A DNA stretch of 64,000 nt from Branchipolynoe longqiensis (GCA_030323885.1 CM059192.1:68398785-68462784); one strand, 5' to 3'; counted from the first letter of the stretch, positions 44,352 through 53,912 are shown. Notes: generated by a model from the sequence alone, not told the origin. Program-made: numbers and translations.

Positions 44352-44934
44352 CATACCTGCCAACTATTACGATTTTGGCGGAATAATTACGATTTTTTTA
44401 TTCTCATTCCGCCCTATGAATTATAACATATTATTCCGCTTTTTAAACTGGTAATAATTTCTTTAATAATGTGCCTAAAATGTCTCTGAAAATGCACCAG
44501 AATGCCGGGGGTGGCGTGCCCCCGGACCCCTCTAGAATGCTTGCGCGCCTCGCTTTGCTCAGATGGATTTCTATTATTAGGATTTTCGTTTGCAGAGATG
44601 AAAGACCTCCGCGGTTTCGCGGATTTCCGGGATTTCTTATATTCACAGATTAACGTTAAAACAAAATTAAAAAAGAAGGGATGCATATGACATCAGTTCG
44701 GTGGTTCGAATCCCGTTCTTATATGACCTTAGATGTAGTTAGAACATAAAACCTAAGCAAGAAGCTGTTAGATATGGGCGATAATACAATCACAACAAGG
44801 CTAGTTGACACCTCAGTCCCGGTATTTTTCCGCGATCCCTGACAATGCTAAACCTATAAGAGAATTTCCGCATTTCCGCTTTTTTCCCCGGAGATCACTT
44901 TCATCCCTGCGTTTAACAAAAGTTGGCAGATATG
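44352..44934. mobile_element. TIR element, CATACCTGCCAAC family, copy 3 (interrupted)
   Basis: CATACCTGCCAACTATTACG to AGTTGGCAGATATG with 6-bp flanks TGTATA (44346-44351, 44935-44940). A separate insertion occupies 44592-44910. Confidence 0.85.
44592..44910. mobile_element. GCAGAGATGAAAG-ended insertion
   Basis: The ends GCAGAGATGAAAG and CTTTCATCCCTGC are inverted with one mismatch; GTTT is duplicated at both borders. Removing it restores TTTTCGTTTAACAAAAG as in copies 1 and 2. It contains a 50-bp SINE-A tail fragment (CTTATATGACCTTAGATGTA). Non-coding. Confidence 0.75.
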
Positions 44935-45050
44935 TGTATACATGATATATGCATGGTATGTACATGATATACATTATATATGTTCAGGTCGTTAACTTGG
45001 GTTCACAGATCCACCAAATCGAGCCTTTACTACTTTAACCATTTAGACAG

Positions 45051-45412
45051 CGTTGATGTTAAAGTTGCATAGTCCGATGGTTTTGAATTTCTGTATTTTT
45101 CTGAGATAAATATATTAGATCGATCACTGGCATCTACTTTACATTAGTTCAAAGTTACTTTTATTTTAAATGGTAAACTTTTGAGATATTTTGAGTGCAA
45201 ACATGGAAAATTATTTTTGGCAAGCTTGCCAAACCTCCGACACCATAGACTTCTGCAGTAACAGGTTCTGTTAAATTGACTCAGTATTCCCTTCTACGCA
45301 GAAACAAATGCTTAATAAGTGCATCATTATCTAAGTTAGATATGTCAAATCAAATCTAGATAATTGGTTTGGTTTCGAAAATTTGATATTTCATCGGACT
45401 ATGCAGCTTTAA
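45051..45412 (-). mobile_element. TTAA-flanked MITE, intact copy
   Basis: TTAAAGTTGCATAGTCCGATG to CATCGGACTATGCAGCTTTAA. About 360 bp, good reference for the family; no coding capacity. Confidence 0.9.
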
Positions 45413-45700
45413 TATCAATATGTAGTGTGGTACTGGTGAGAAGGGGCCTGTGTCAGCTGTGACCTATTTACACTTGACGTATGTTAAGATGTGAGGATTA
45501 TTGAAAACCGAGTGTGTAATAATTCCTTTGAAATGTGTATAGATTCGTGGAATTACTCTTTACAACAGAGTTCCAATTATTGTTCAAATTATATTGTTTT
45601 TATAATTATGCAAATACACAGATGCTTAATTTGGATTGAATTTAGGAAAATATGCAGATTTCCGCAGCAATCTTGATGAACTACATCAGATATATATATA
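45413..45700. other. No feature recognised
   Basis: AT-rich, TA repeat at 45691-45701. Confidence 0.4.
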
Positions 45701-45702
45701 TA

Positions 45703-45885
45703 CAGTGAAACCTCTCTAACTGACCGCCTCCACAGATCGACCACTCCCCTATATCGATTGCTTTATTTGGGTCCCAAATGATCGCCTATACAATACCACT
45801 GTAATGATTTTTTTTTAAACTCCACCTCCCTAAATGGACCATTTAATATGGGTCCATGGTCGGTCAATTTAGAGAGGTTTTACTG
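45703..45885. mobile_element. pogo-like MITE
   Basis: CAGTGAAACCTCTCTAACTG to TTTAGAGAGGTTTTACTG, flanked by TA; same orientation as the 24.7-kb copy. Confidence 0.9.
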
Positions 45886-46040
45886 TATCCCCAAATCTAA
45901 CACTAAGCACGCGCACGCGCGCACTTTAAACCCAGGTGATGAAGGTGAGTAAACAAACACACCCCAAACCCACACCAGCTGAACCCACCACTTAACTTCC
46001 TGTTCAAGTACTGACACCAACACCAATACCAACACCCCAG

Positions 46041-46793
46041 GGCCCATATGCACCAAGTTGTGCTTGTTTTAACCGGAGCTAGGCGCTAACTCCGGTCAGC
46101 TAGCGCCGGGTAGTGGGGGCTCCGCGAAAAAAATAAACTGGTATGCGCCAATGTTTTAGCCGGGCCGGATAGCTGACCGTGAGTTTATTTATAGATTTGG
46201 GAATTCCCTCTGCGTTTGTACCCATATATTAGGCTTAAATATATTAAATGCTATCATATTTAACAGAATTAGATACACAATAAGTGAAAGTTGGTGAAAT
46301 TAACCCTAAATTCGAAGCAATATTAACGCTGCTGCTGTAACAGCGGCGATATTAATATTTATATTTTCGAATCGACGAAAGTACAATAAATAAACCGCCG
46401 CTGCCGCCAGTATGGAAAGCGATGTCGATGCGGCGGCGGCGGCGATTTGTTTACTTTACGTTCGTCGATTCAAAAATATAAATATTAATATCGCCGCCAA
46501 TGCAGCGGTAGCCTTAATAACGCTTCGAATTTAGGGTTAAATTGAAAAAAATTCACTTATTGCGTCTGTAATTCTGTTAAATATGATAGCATTGAATAGA
46601 TTGAGACCCACACACGCACACTAACCGCCCCGGCTAGCAGTTAAACCTGATTTGAAGCTGGGGTAGCTTAGCCTAGGCTACGGTCCGCGGTTAGCGCTGG
46701 CCCCGATTGGTGCATACCAATTTTCCACAGTTAGCCGTGTGGAGATACCCAAACCGCGGTTAAGGCCCTAACTCCGATTGGTGCATATGGCCC
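46041..46793. mobile_element. TIR element with large internal palindrome
   Basis: The ends GGCCCATATGCACCAA and TTGGTGCATATGGCCC are inverted. Inside, one unit (about 46228-46410) and an inverted partner (46420-46596) form arms of about 165 bp, with TTAACCCTAAATTCGAAGC against GCTTCGAATTTAGGGTTAA. Flanking GCTAGCGCC / CCGGCTAGC segments also occur at 2.8 kb. Confidence 0.8.
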
Positions 46794-46794
46794 C

Positions 46795-47300
46795 AGGTGC
46801 AGTAAGAGCTCTGGCTCTGGAGTAGTGGGTTCAAACCCCGGCCGAGTGCAGACAATGACATATAAAGTTGATGCGTGTTTCCACCTAGCCTGACGCTCGG
46901 AATTACAAAGAAAGGAAGGGGAAATGACTGGTTTGCTCAGTATCAGGATAATGTGACTGAGTGAGATATTGGGCCATGGTGCCAGTGGCTGGTCTATTTA
47001 ACAACGCCTCTAGAGCACATTGATTTTTATCATCGGCTATTGGGACGTCAACCATATGGTCATTCTGACATATTTATTTGTGGAGGAAACCTGCTGCTGC
47101 CACATAGGCTACTCTTTCCGATAAACAGCAAAGGATCTTTTATATGCACTTTCCCACATACAGGACAGCACATACCACAGCCTTTGAATCAGTTGTGGAC
47201 CACTGGTTGGAACGGAAAATAGCCCAGACTGCAAATGGGTGCTCTGGCTGGTCTACTAGTGGGGCAGCACTATAGTTTCGCAATGAGTGTGCACTGTCAC
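46795..47300 (+). mobile_element. SINE-A split by a RUDI-like SINE
   Basis: Head remnant with GTGGGTTCAAACCCCGGCCG, body to GTGCCAGTGGCTGGTCTA, then after the insert TGGCTGGTCTACTAGTGGGG and CACTATAGTTTCGCAATG. Confidence 0.9.
46997..47244 (+). mobile_element. RUDI-like (V-type) SINE with 11-bp TSD
   Basis: Blocks GGATCTTTTATATGCACTTT, CCCACATACAGGACAGCACA, TACCACAGCCTTTGAAT and GTGGACCACTGGTTGGAACG match by recollection the SINE widespread in molluscs (RUDI). The duplication TGGCTGGTCTA is exact at 46986-46996 and 47245-47255. The tRNA-like end is missing. Confidence 0.8.
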
Positions 47301-47440
47301 CCTCTACTCCCCCCTCCCCCTCTCTCCTCCCACTCTCCTCCCCCTCCCCTCCCCCTCCCCTCTCATTTTCCCTCTCCTTTCCCGCTCTCCTTTCCTTTCC
47401 CCTCTCCCCTCCCCTCTCCCCTCCCCTCTCCTTCCCGACG
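47297..47440. repeat. CCCCT-rich pyrimidine tract
   Basis: CTCCCC and CTCTCC repeats; open frames on both strands are artefacts. Confidence 0.9.
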
Positions 47441-47702
47441 GTCATAAGGTCACCTAATTTAAACATACGTCAGCATATATGCATCAATTTAGCGTAACAG
47501 CTTGCCATGTCATAGTGATCATAAACATGTCTGATTTATGGAGAAGATGATATAAGAAAAAGAGAAAAAAAAACCTCATTCATAAGTAGAAGACTGGGCA
47601 GGTGATAATTTAGACATTCCGCCAGTGGAACATTAGATATACTGCAGAGTCAAGTTCTTCATGCACATTTGTGTTTATATTTACCGCCAAAAAGCTTGTT
47701 TT

Positions 47703-48053
47703 ATTTAAAGCTGCATAGTCCGATGAAGCATCAAATTTTCAAAACCAAAATAATTATTTAGATTTGATTCTACATATCTAACTTAGATACTAATGCACTT
47801 ATTAAACATTTGTTTCTGTGTAGAAGGCAATACTGAGTCAATTTAACAGAACCTGTTCCTGCAGAAGTCTATGGCGTCAGAGTTTTGGCAAGCTTGCCAA
47901 AACTAATTTTCCATGTTTGCACTCAACATATATCAAAAGTTTACCGTTTAAAATAAAAGTAACTTTGAACTAATGTAAAGTAGATACTAGTGATCGATAT
48001 ATTTATCTCAGAAAAAATACAGAAATCCAAAACCATCAGACTGCAACTTTAAC
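47703..48053 (+). mobile_element. TTAA-flanked MITE
   Basis: TTTAAAGCTGCATAGTCCGATG to AACCATCAGACTGCAACTTTAA; the next SINE starts at its end. Confidence 0.9.
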
Positions 48054-48365
48054 AACGCCTCTAGAACACATTGATTTTTATCATTGGCTATTGGATGTCA
48101 AGCATATGGCCATTCTAACATATTTCTTAAGAGGAAACCCGATGCCACCACATAGGCTGCTACTCTTTCCGATAAACAGCAAGGGGTCTTTTAGATGCAC
48201 TTTCCCAGAGACAGGACAGCACATACCACAGCCTTTGATGAACCAGTTGTGGACCACTGGTTGGAACGCAAAATAGCCCAAACTGCAAATGGGTCAATTG
48301 AGCAGAATCGATCGGATGACCCACACCTTCACAGGTGGACACTCTACCGCCTGAGCTACATCCCG
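48054..48365 (-). mobile_element. RUDI-like SINE, near full length
   Basis: Same blocks as at 47.0 kb plus ATGACCCACACCTTCACAGG, TGGACACTCTACCGCCTGAG and CTACATCCCGCTC, where a tRNA-like head lies in reverse complement. The element therefore reads minus. Both copies share AACGCCTCTAGA at the other end. Confidence 0.75.
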
Positions 48366-48411
48366 CTCCTATTTATATTTACAATACAACTGTGATTTTA
48401 GAAACTTACTT

Positions 48412-48560
48412 CATGTAAGGAACCACATAGACAGGTAGGCGTGGATAGGGTGATTGCATCAGGGAGCCTAGAGGGACTAATGGTTAGGACTTTAGTTCCG
48501 GAATGGTAAGCAGTGTGGGATCGAATCCCAAACTTCGATGACATTTTTATAATTGAGTAA
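48412..48560. mobile_element. Second tRNA-derived SINE family
   Basis: TGTAAGGAACCACATAGACA, GGGAGCCTAGAGGGACTAATG, and B box GGGATCGAATCCCA; follows a RUDI-like SINE by 45 bp. Confidence 0.7.
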
Positions 48561-48697
48561 TGAAATAGATCCATTTTTCGCTGGGAATATGTTCCTTCTT
48601 GCCTGGAAAAAAAAATCACCAGTCACTCACGCAATTCATCAAAATATGGTTTGAAGGCATTGGAACTATTTTAGTACAGTATGTCACGTTATGTCTG

Positions 48698-48968
48698 CAA
48701 GGACTGACTTGCTCGGGGTTTGGATAATGTGACTGAGTGGGGTATCAGGCTGAGTGGGCTGGTGGCCTGGTCTCCCAGTGGGGAAGCACTATGAAGTCGA
48801 CACGAGTCACAGTGTCACAAGTCGGTACCCATCCTGATATGACCTTCAATGTTGCCAGGATGTAAAACCCCACACTTTTTACATCCTGCCAACATTGAAG
48901 GCAAGCCCCCCCCCCGTCCTGATATGACCTTAGATGTTGATAGGACGTAAAACAACAACAAACAAACA
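48698..48968 (+). mobile_element. SINE-A with duplicated 3' end
   Basis: Body to GTTGCCAGGATGTAAAACCCC, then a second tail GTCCTGATATGACCTTAGATG...AAACAAAC after a C8 run. A 5'-truncated insert or a tail duplication. Confidence 0.8.
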
Positions 48969-49153
48969 TGTAAAACCGCAACTTAAACACCTTGACTTGT
49001 GGGAAGTAGAAGTGTGGGCCCTGAACTGTGAGACCCGGCCGTTTCTCTCCCTGACACGGTGGGCAAATTGACCTTTCTCTCTCCCTGACATGGTGGGCAA
49101 CCTGACCTGGTACCTGAGTCATTACTGCATTAGGCCAAAAGCAAGCAGCTATC

Positions 49154-49468
49154 TAGATACAAGATTCACCCCGTACTGCTGCAGTAGGGGTGCAAACCAA
49201 CCCTATGTAAAAGCTGTCGAAAAAACGGGTCAATGAAATGAGAGCCTAATTTCACAATGTAAGAAGCAAGAATTATTCTTTACATCTGTCTTATTAATAG
49301 CCCGCCACCTTTGAGTTGAAAAATATAATATAATATCTAGTTTAATAAGATTTAAAAGTGAAATCGATGGCGTTCTACTGCCACCATCTTGTCTTTTTGC
49401 ATTCTCTCCCATTTCACCAACTCTGTGCCTATATAAATATCCATTTGATACTGGAGGCAGATATGCTA
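49154..49468. mobile_element. GATACAAGATTCACCC element, truncated, 12-bp TSD
   Basis: Starts TAGATACAAGATTCACCCCG with a hairpin at CACCCCGTACTGCTGCAGTAGGGGTG. It ends abruptly at GGAGGCAGATATGCTA, about 90 bp short of the far end of the 14.7-kb copy. CAAGCAGCTATC is exactly duplicated at 49142-49153 and 49469-49480. Confidence 0.85.
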
Positions 49469-49624
49469 CAAGCAGCTATCATGCTACATCCGGGTAACTG
49501 TACAAACCCCACACATCCGGGTCAATGAACCGGATGTGGGCTGATCCATAGCTGCCGACCCAGCCGTTTGCCGATTGGTTAATAAAAACCAGCATTGTTT
49601 GTAACATGGACTGCTCTACACGAA

Positions 49625-49925
49625 CCCTGCAGGGAATCCCCTCTGTGTGGGGGAAGGGGAGGAGGGATGGATGGGGGAAGGGGAGGAGGGATGGGTGGGG
49701 AAAGGGAAGGGGAGGAGGGAGGGATGGGGAAAGGAGCGGAAGGAGGGATGGGGAAAGAGGGGAAGGGGAGGGGACGGTGAGAGGAAGCGGGAGATGAGGT
49801 GGGAGGGAGAGGGGGCAGAGTGGGGAGAAAGGGGTTGTTGTTTTTGTTTGGGTAGGGGTGCCGGGGTATGTGTGTGGTGGGTAGGTGTCTGGCAGGAAGG
49901 GGGGGGGGGGGGCGGTGGTGCTGGA
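49625..49925. repeat. GGGGA purine-rich tract
   Basis: GGGGAAGGGGAGGAGGGATG repeats, then a G13 run at 49899-49911. Frames on both strands are artefacts. Confidence 0.9.
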
Positions 49926-50121
49926 GGGGCGATAGTCAAGGCCCTCGTTCATGTGTGCGTATTCTAGTATGCTTTGCTCCCTTTACTTTGAGGCCAGGGC
50001 AAGGCAAAAGAAAATCCAATCACAGAACTTGTGAATGCGCTCAGCAATATGATGCCTCCTCAAATGTCGAGTTGATGTTGCCTGGTAAAGTGTGCTTACC
50101 CTGCAATCAGAGAGGGACTAA

Positions 50122-50300
50122 AGCTAAGATTACATATATGCGGTATGCGAATGCAACAAGAAAATGGAAAAAAATGTAACCGCATGGTGGTGCTTCCATG
50201 TCTGGTTGCGAATGCGAATGCGAGGACATCAACGTGGATCGCTCAATGGACCGATCGATCTGAATGGCATGCCGCATACTGCGTATATGGAATTTTAGCT
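50122..50300. mobile_element. MITE-like element, AGCTAAGATTACATATA ends
   Basis: AGCTAAGATTACATATATGC and GCGTATATGGAATTTTAGCT are inverted, with TAA at both sides. The interior repeats GCGAATGC, GCGGTATGCG and GGCATGCCGC. Confidence 0.8.
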
Positions 50301-51004
50301 TAATGCCTTCTGAAATGTGTCTGTTCACCTCGTGGTTGTGTGGTACCATTTATTTTTGCATTCATCTAAGGGAAGCCACTGGTGCCTGGGATAACCAGTC
50401 GCTGACCTTGAAAATGAACAGCACCTGAGGTATTGCTGTTGTAAATTTGAGTATTATAATGTAAATTGTAATACAATTTTAATGGTTTTAAAAAAAAATT
50501 GTCACAAGAGACATCGACTTACTGCTTCAATCGCTAAGCTGTTGCTAATCTTATCGTCAAAAAGCAGAGATAAGAATGTTGTGGAATGGAGGTCAGTTGG
50601 GGGTGGGGAGGGGGGGTCCTCCGGATTTCTACTTATTTTAAACGACATTTTGTTCATTTTTCAGAAGCAAAAATTGGCGCTCAATGGGGGAAAACCTACG
50701 GTTTTACTTTTAGTTCAAAATAAGTGATAATCCATCATATAAAAAACACCTACGGTTTTGATGGATTATCATTTATTGACTGACATTTTCTCAATTTGTG
50801 AGAATGTAAATCGGCGCTCGGGCTGGGGGGGTGAACCTAATTTGTTTAGTGTTTTTGATGTGCTTTGTTTCTCACAATAAAAAAATCATACACTACACGT
50901 CAATCTCAGTTTTGACCGAAGGCGTGAGTTTGATACCTAACAGCACGGGTAATGAAAGGCAGTGCAATCAATACTGACACCGAGTTTACATCTGTATATT
51001 GCAG
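50301..51004. other. Non-coding upstream of first RhoGAP exon
   Basis: No repeat of a known local family. It holds a 16-bp inverted repeat GTGATAATCCATCA / TGATGGATTATCAT (50723-50773) and ends in the acceptor TATATTGCAG. Confidence 0.5.
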
Positions 51005-51194
51005 AGCCAGGAGGTCGGGGGCGACCTGGTCATGGATCGCATGAAGAAGATCCTGAGCTCACCCATCACCAAGAAGCGGGCGTTGTCCTCGGGCACCCGC
51101 TACTTCGGCATCCCACTCGAGGACATTGTGAAGCGCGAGGGCACCACCGTGCCCTTCCTCGTCCAGCGGATCTGCCACTTCATTCAGACCACCG
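51005..51194 (+). CDS. FAM13A: FAM13-like RhoGAP, first RhoGAP-domain exon
   Basis: Acceptor TATATTGCAG and donor GgtaggtCC bound 190 nt, entered in phase 0 and left in phase 1. Residues 1-63 of the joined protein (numbered from this exon) read SQEVGGDLVMDRMKKILSSP onward, then the RhoGAP entry motif YFGIPLEDIVKREGTTVPFL and VQRICHFIQTTG. The protein is expected to stimulate GTP hydrolysis by a Rho-family GTPase in the cytosol. The MKKI-x(n)-FGIPLEDI start and the VVERLRL and LFLE blocks downstream fit FAM13A/B better than other RhoGAPs. FAM13 assignment is from recollection, RhoGAP from motifs. The exon is GC-rich within AT-rich introns. No ATG-led start lies next to it; see 33485. Confidence 0.85.
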
Positions 51195-51326
51195 GTAGGT
51201 CCTCCCAGCAAGCAAATCAGGCAACGCCAGGGTACCAGCCGGGTGGCACCATTGCTACATCTACGCTTTAACCAAATTTTAATCTATATATTTCTTATAT
51301 GTGTAAGGATGAAAGATCTTAACAAA

Positions 51327-51628
51327 ACGGGAGCGTCCGTCTCCCATTTTGGTAGATTGTGGGATTCGAACCCTGGTCGCGTCAAACCAATGACGTAACA
51401 ATTTATACTCGTCGCTTCCTGTCTAGGCACTCAGTATTACTATTAGTAGGGCATAGTGCAAGGACTGGTTGGCTCAATGTCAGGATAATGTGACTGAGTG
51501 AGATATCAGGTCATGGTGCTGGCGGCCTGGTATCCCAGTGGGGCAGTGCTGCACTGTCACAAGTTGGTACCCATCCTGATATGACCCTTAGATGTTGGCA
51601 GGACGTTAAGCCCCATCAATCAATCATT
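51327..51628 (+). mobile_element. SINE-A in intron, ATCA-repeat tail
   Basis: Starts within the head (GGGAGCGTCCGTCTCCC), complete body, but ends GACGTTAAGCCCCATCAATCAATC. This tail type is otherwise found on the LINE-like pieces at 57.3 and 58.7 kb. Confidence 0.85.
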
Positions 51629-51745
51629 GTATTCGTACGAGAACTAGTAGAGGGTGTGTATCCCTCTTGGTACATGGTGGCGCCACCTTGCGGTACGAAT
51701 GTAAAACTAAATGTTACCCCATATCGAATTCATTCAGGAACGCCT

Positions 51746-51976
51746 GGAGTTTGTTTGTTTATTGTCCTAGTAACATCTGATGTCATACGATGACATTAGG
51801 ACAGATACCGACTTGTGCACTCATGGTGAGTTTATAGTGCCGCCTCACTGGGATACCGGGCCGCCAGCACCGTGATGTGATATCCCACACAGTCATATCA
51901 TCTTGATACTACTGACCAAACCAATCCCTGCCCTATCCTATTAATGCCGAGTGCCAGGTGAGCTAGCGGCAAGGAA
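51746..51976 (-). mobile_element. SINE-A, 5'-truncated, in intron
   Basis: TTTGTTTGTTTATTGTCCTAG to AATGCCGAGTGCCAGG. A 16-bp piece (TGATGTCATACGATGACAT) is an added short palindrome. Confidence 0.85.
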
Positions 51977-52186
51977 GGTCTGGAAGTTGTTAATGGTTCT
52001 CAAATGTGTATGATGGTCTTATTTTTGTTCAACTTCTATGCCAATAGTTGGTGTCAAACATTGTAATATACTCTAAAACCAGCACCGTGTTAAATGCATT
52101 CGTGATGCTGCAGGTCACTCCTTGACTGTCAGTGCTAGAAGACTGCGCAAACTTTTACCGCATCCCGCTTTATTACTTTTGTTTAA

Positions 52187-52857
52187 AGTCGCATAGTCCG
52201 ATGGTTTTGAGTTTCTGCCTTTTTTTTTTCTTCTTTGAAAAAAAGAAGATAAATGCATTAGGTTGATCATTATTATCCACTTTACCTTAGTTTGAAGTAA
52301 TTTTGGGGATCTTTGAAGTGAAAAGATGGGAAATTAATGTTAGCATGCACGTAAAAACACCATCGGCTTCTGCAGTAAGAGGTTTTTATTGAATTGACTT
52401 ATTATTCCCTTCCCTGCAGAAACAAATGCTTAAAGCTGCATAGTCTGTTGAAGCATGACATTTTCCAAACCAAAACAATTATCTAGATTTGATTCTACAT
52501 ATCTAACTTAGATACTGGGGCACTTATTAAACATTTCTCACCACATAGAAGGGACTAATGAGGCCATTTGATAGAACCTGTTACTGCAGAATCCTATGAT
52601 GTCAGAATTTTGGCGTGCTTTCCAAAATTAATTTTGCATGTTTGCATTTCAAATATCTCATAAAATAAAAGTTACTTCAAGCTAAATTAAGGTATATTAT
52701 AATGACCAACCTAATGTATTTATCTCAGAAAATGAGAAACTCAAAACTATGCAGCTTTAATAAGTGCACCAGTATCTAAGTTATATATGTATGTTCTAAT
52801 CTGGACAAGGAGTGTTTTGGTTTTGAAAAGTTTATGCTTTCATCGGACTGTGCATCT
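52187..52857 (-). mobile_element. TTAA-flanked MITE containing a second copy of itself
   Basis: The outer copy begins AGTCGCATAGTCCGATGG and ends CATCGGACTGTGCATCT, TTAA at both sides. It is interrupted at AAATGC-TTAA by an opposite copy (52434-52756). The pure-T run and AAGAAG stretch near 52220-52250 are local expansions. Confidence 0.9.
52434..52756 (+). mobile_element. Inner TTAA-flanked MITE
   Basis: AGCTGCATAGTCTGTTGAAG to AAACTATGCAGCT, bordered by TTAA at 52430-52433 and 52757-52760. The outer copy's AAATGCTTAATAAGTGC is recovered if it is removed. Confidence 0.95.
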
Positions 52858-52931
52858 TTAATGACTCTCATATATATTATATAATAAGCAAATCGAGTCA
52901 CCCCCTCCCCATCTCTTTTTTTTCTTCACAG

Positions 52932-53141
52932 GAATCACACACGAAGGCATCTTCCGAATAAACGGCAACTCGCGGGTAGTAGAGCGGCTGCGGCTGTCAT
53001 TCGACCGGACGGGCGATGCTGACCTGGCGGAGGCTGGGGACATGATGGCGGTGGCCGGCCTCCTGAAACTCTACCTCAGGGAGCTCCCGCACGGAGTGAT
53101 ACCCGACAACATGACGCAGCTCTTCGTGCAGACACAGCTAG
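52932..53141 (+). CDS. FAM13A: FAM13-like RhoGAP, arginine-finger exon
   Basis: The polypyrimidine tract and TTCTTCACAG precede it; donor GgtgagGC. 210 nt, phase 1 to phase 1. Residues 64-133 carry GITHEGIFRINGNSRVVERL, with Arg72 the catalytic arginine finger (GIFR motif), and AVAGLLKLYLRELPHGVIP with conserved Lys109. The VVERLRLSFD block parallels VVEQLRL of FAM13A. Two negatively charged stretches (DADLAEAGD) fall in the usual variable loop. GC-rich codon use stands out from both introns. No frameshift or stop. Confidence 0.9.
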
Positions 53142-53359
53142 GTGAGGCCACTCCTTCCCGGCTGCCAGTGTTGTTCTCTTATCTAGCAATCCTAGATGCA
53201 AACCTGTATATATCGGATAAAACAGATACAGCAATATTTTTTAATTAATTAAAATATTAATGATATTATTCTGACTATGTTAATGATATTAACTGTATTA
53301 ACTTTGAGTGACTAACTGAGTGCCCGATGGTCGGTGCATAGTTTTTTTTAAATACATTA

Positions 53360-53912
53360 CTTGATTAAGCAGGGGAAATTTCAATCGCAGGCAATTAGTC
53401 TGCCTCATTCCACTGCTCCTTGCCCTTTCCTAACCAGACGGGATGGCCCGAATGAGGTAGAGCGTCCGTCTCCCGTGCTGGTAGATCGTGGGGTCGTGGG
53501 TTCGAGTCCCGGTCGAGTCAAACCAATGACTTTAAAATTGTTACTTGTCGCTTCCTAGCCAGGCGCTCGCATATTAGGATATGGCAAGGACTGGTGTGCT
53601 CAGTGTCAGGATAATGTGACTGAGTGGGATCCAGGTCATGGTGCGGCAGCCTGGTTTCCCAGTGGGACAGCACTATAAAGTCGCCATGAGTGCGCACTGT
53701 CACAAGTCGGTACCCGTCCTGATATGACCTTAGATGTTGCTAGGACGTAAACAACAACAAACAAACCTTGCCCTTTCCTAATAATGCCGAGCGCCATGCT
53801 AGGTAGCATCAATTTTTATGTTATTGGTTTGGCTCGACCAGGGTTCAAACCCATGGCTTTGAATTCCACAACCTACCAGAATGGGAGATGGACGCTCAAC
53901 TCATTTGACTAT
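53360..53912 (-). mobile_element. SINE-B split by a SINE-A
   Basis: Alternative tail GATTAAGCAGGGGAAATTTC, AATTAGTCTGCCTCATTCCA at 53360-53432, then the rest at 53766-53912 (AATGCCGAGCGCCATGCTAG to AACTCATTTGACTATCG). The two halves flank SINE-A at 53433-53765. Confidence 0.9.
53433..53765 (+). mobile_element. SINE-A, full length, 15-bp TSD, inside SINE-B
   Basis: CCTTGCCCTTTCCTA is exact at 53418-53432 and 53766-53780. Head GACGGGATGGCCCGAATGAG, B box GTGGGTTCGAGTCCCGGTCG, tail GTAAACAACAACAAACAAA. It has an intact-looking internal promoter and is probably young. Confidence 0.97.
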
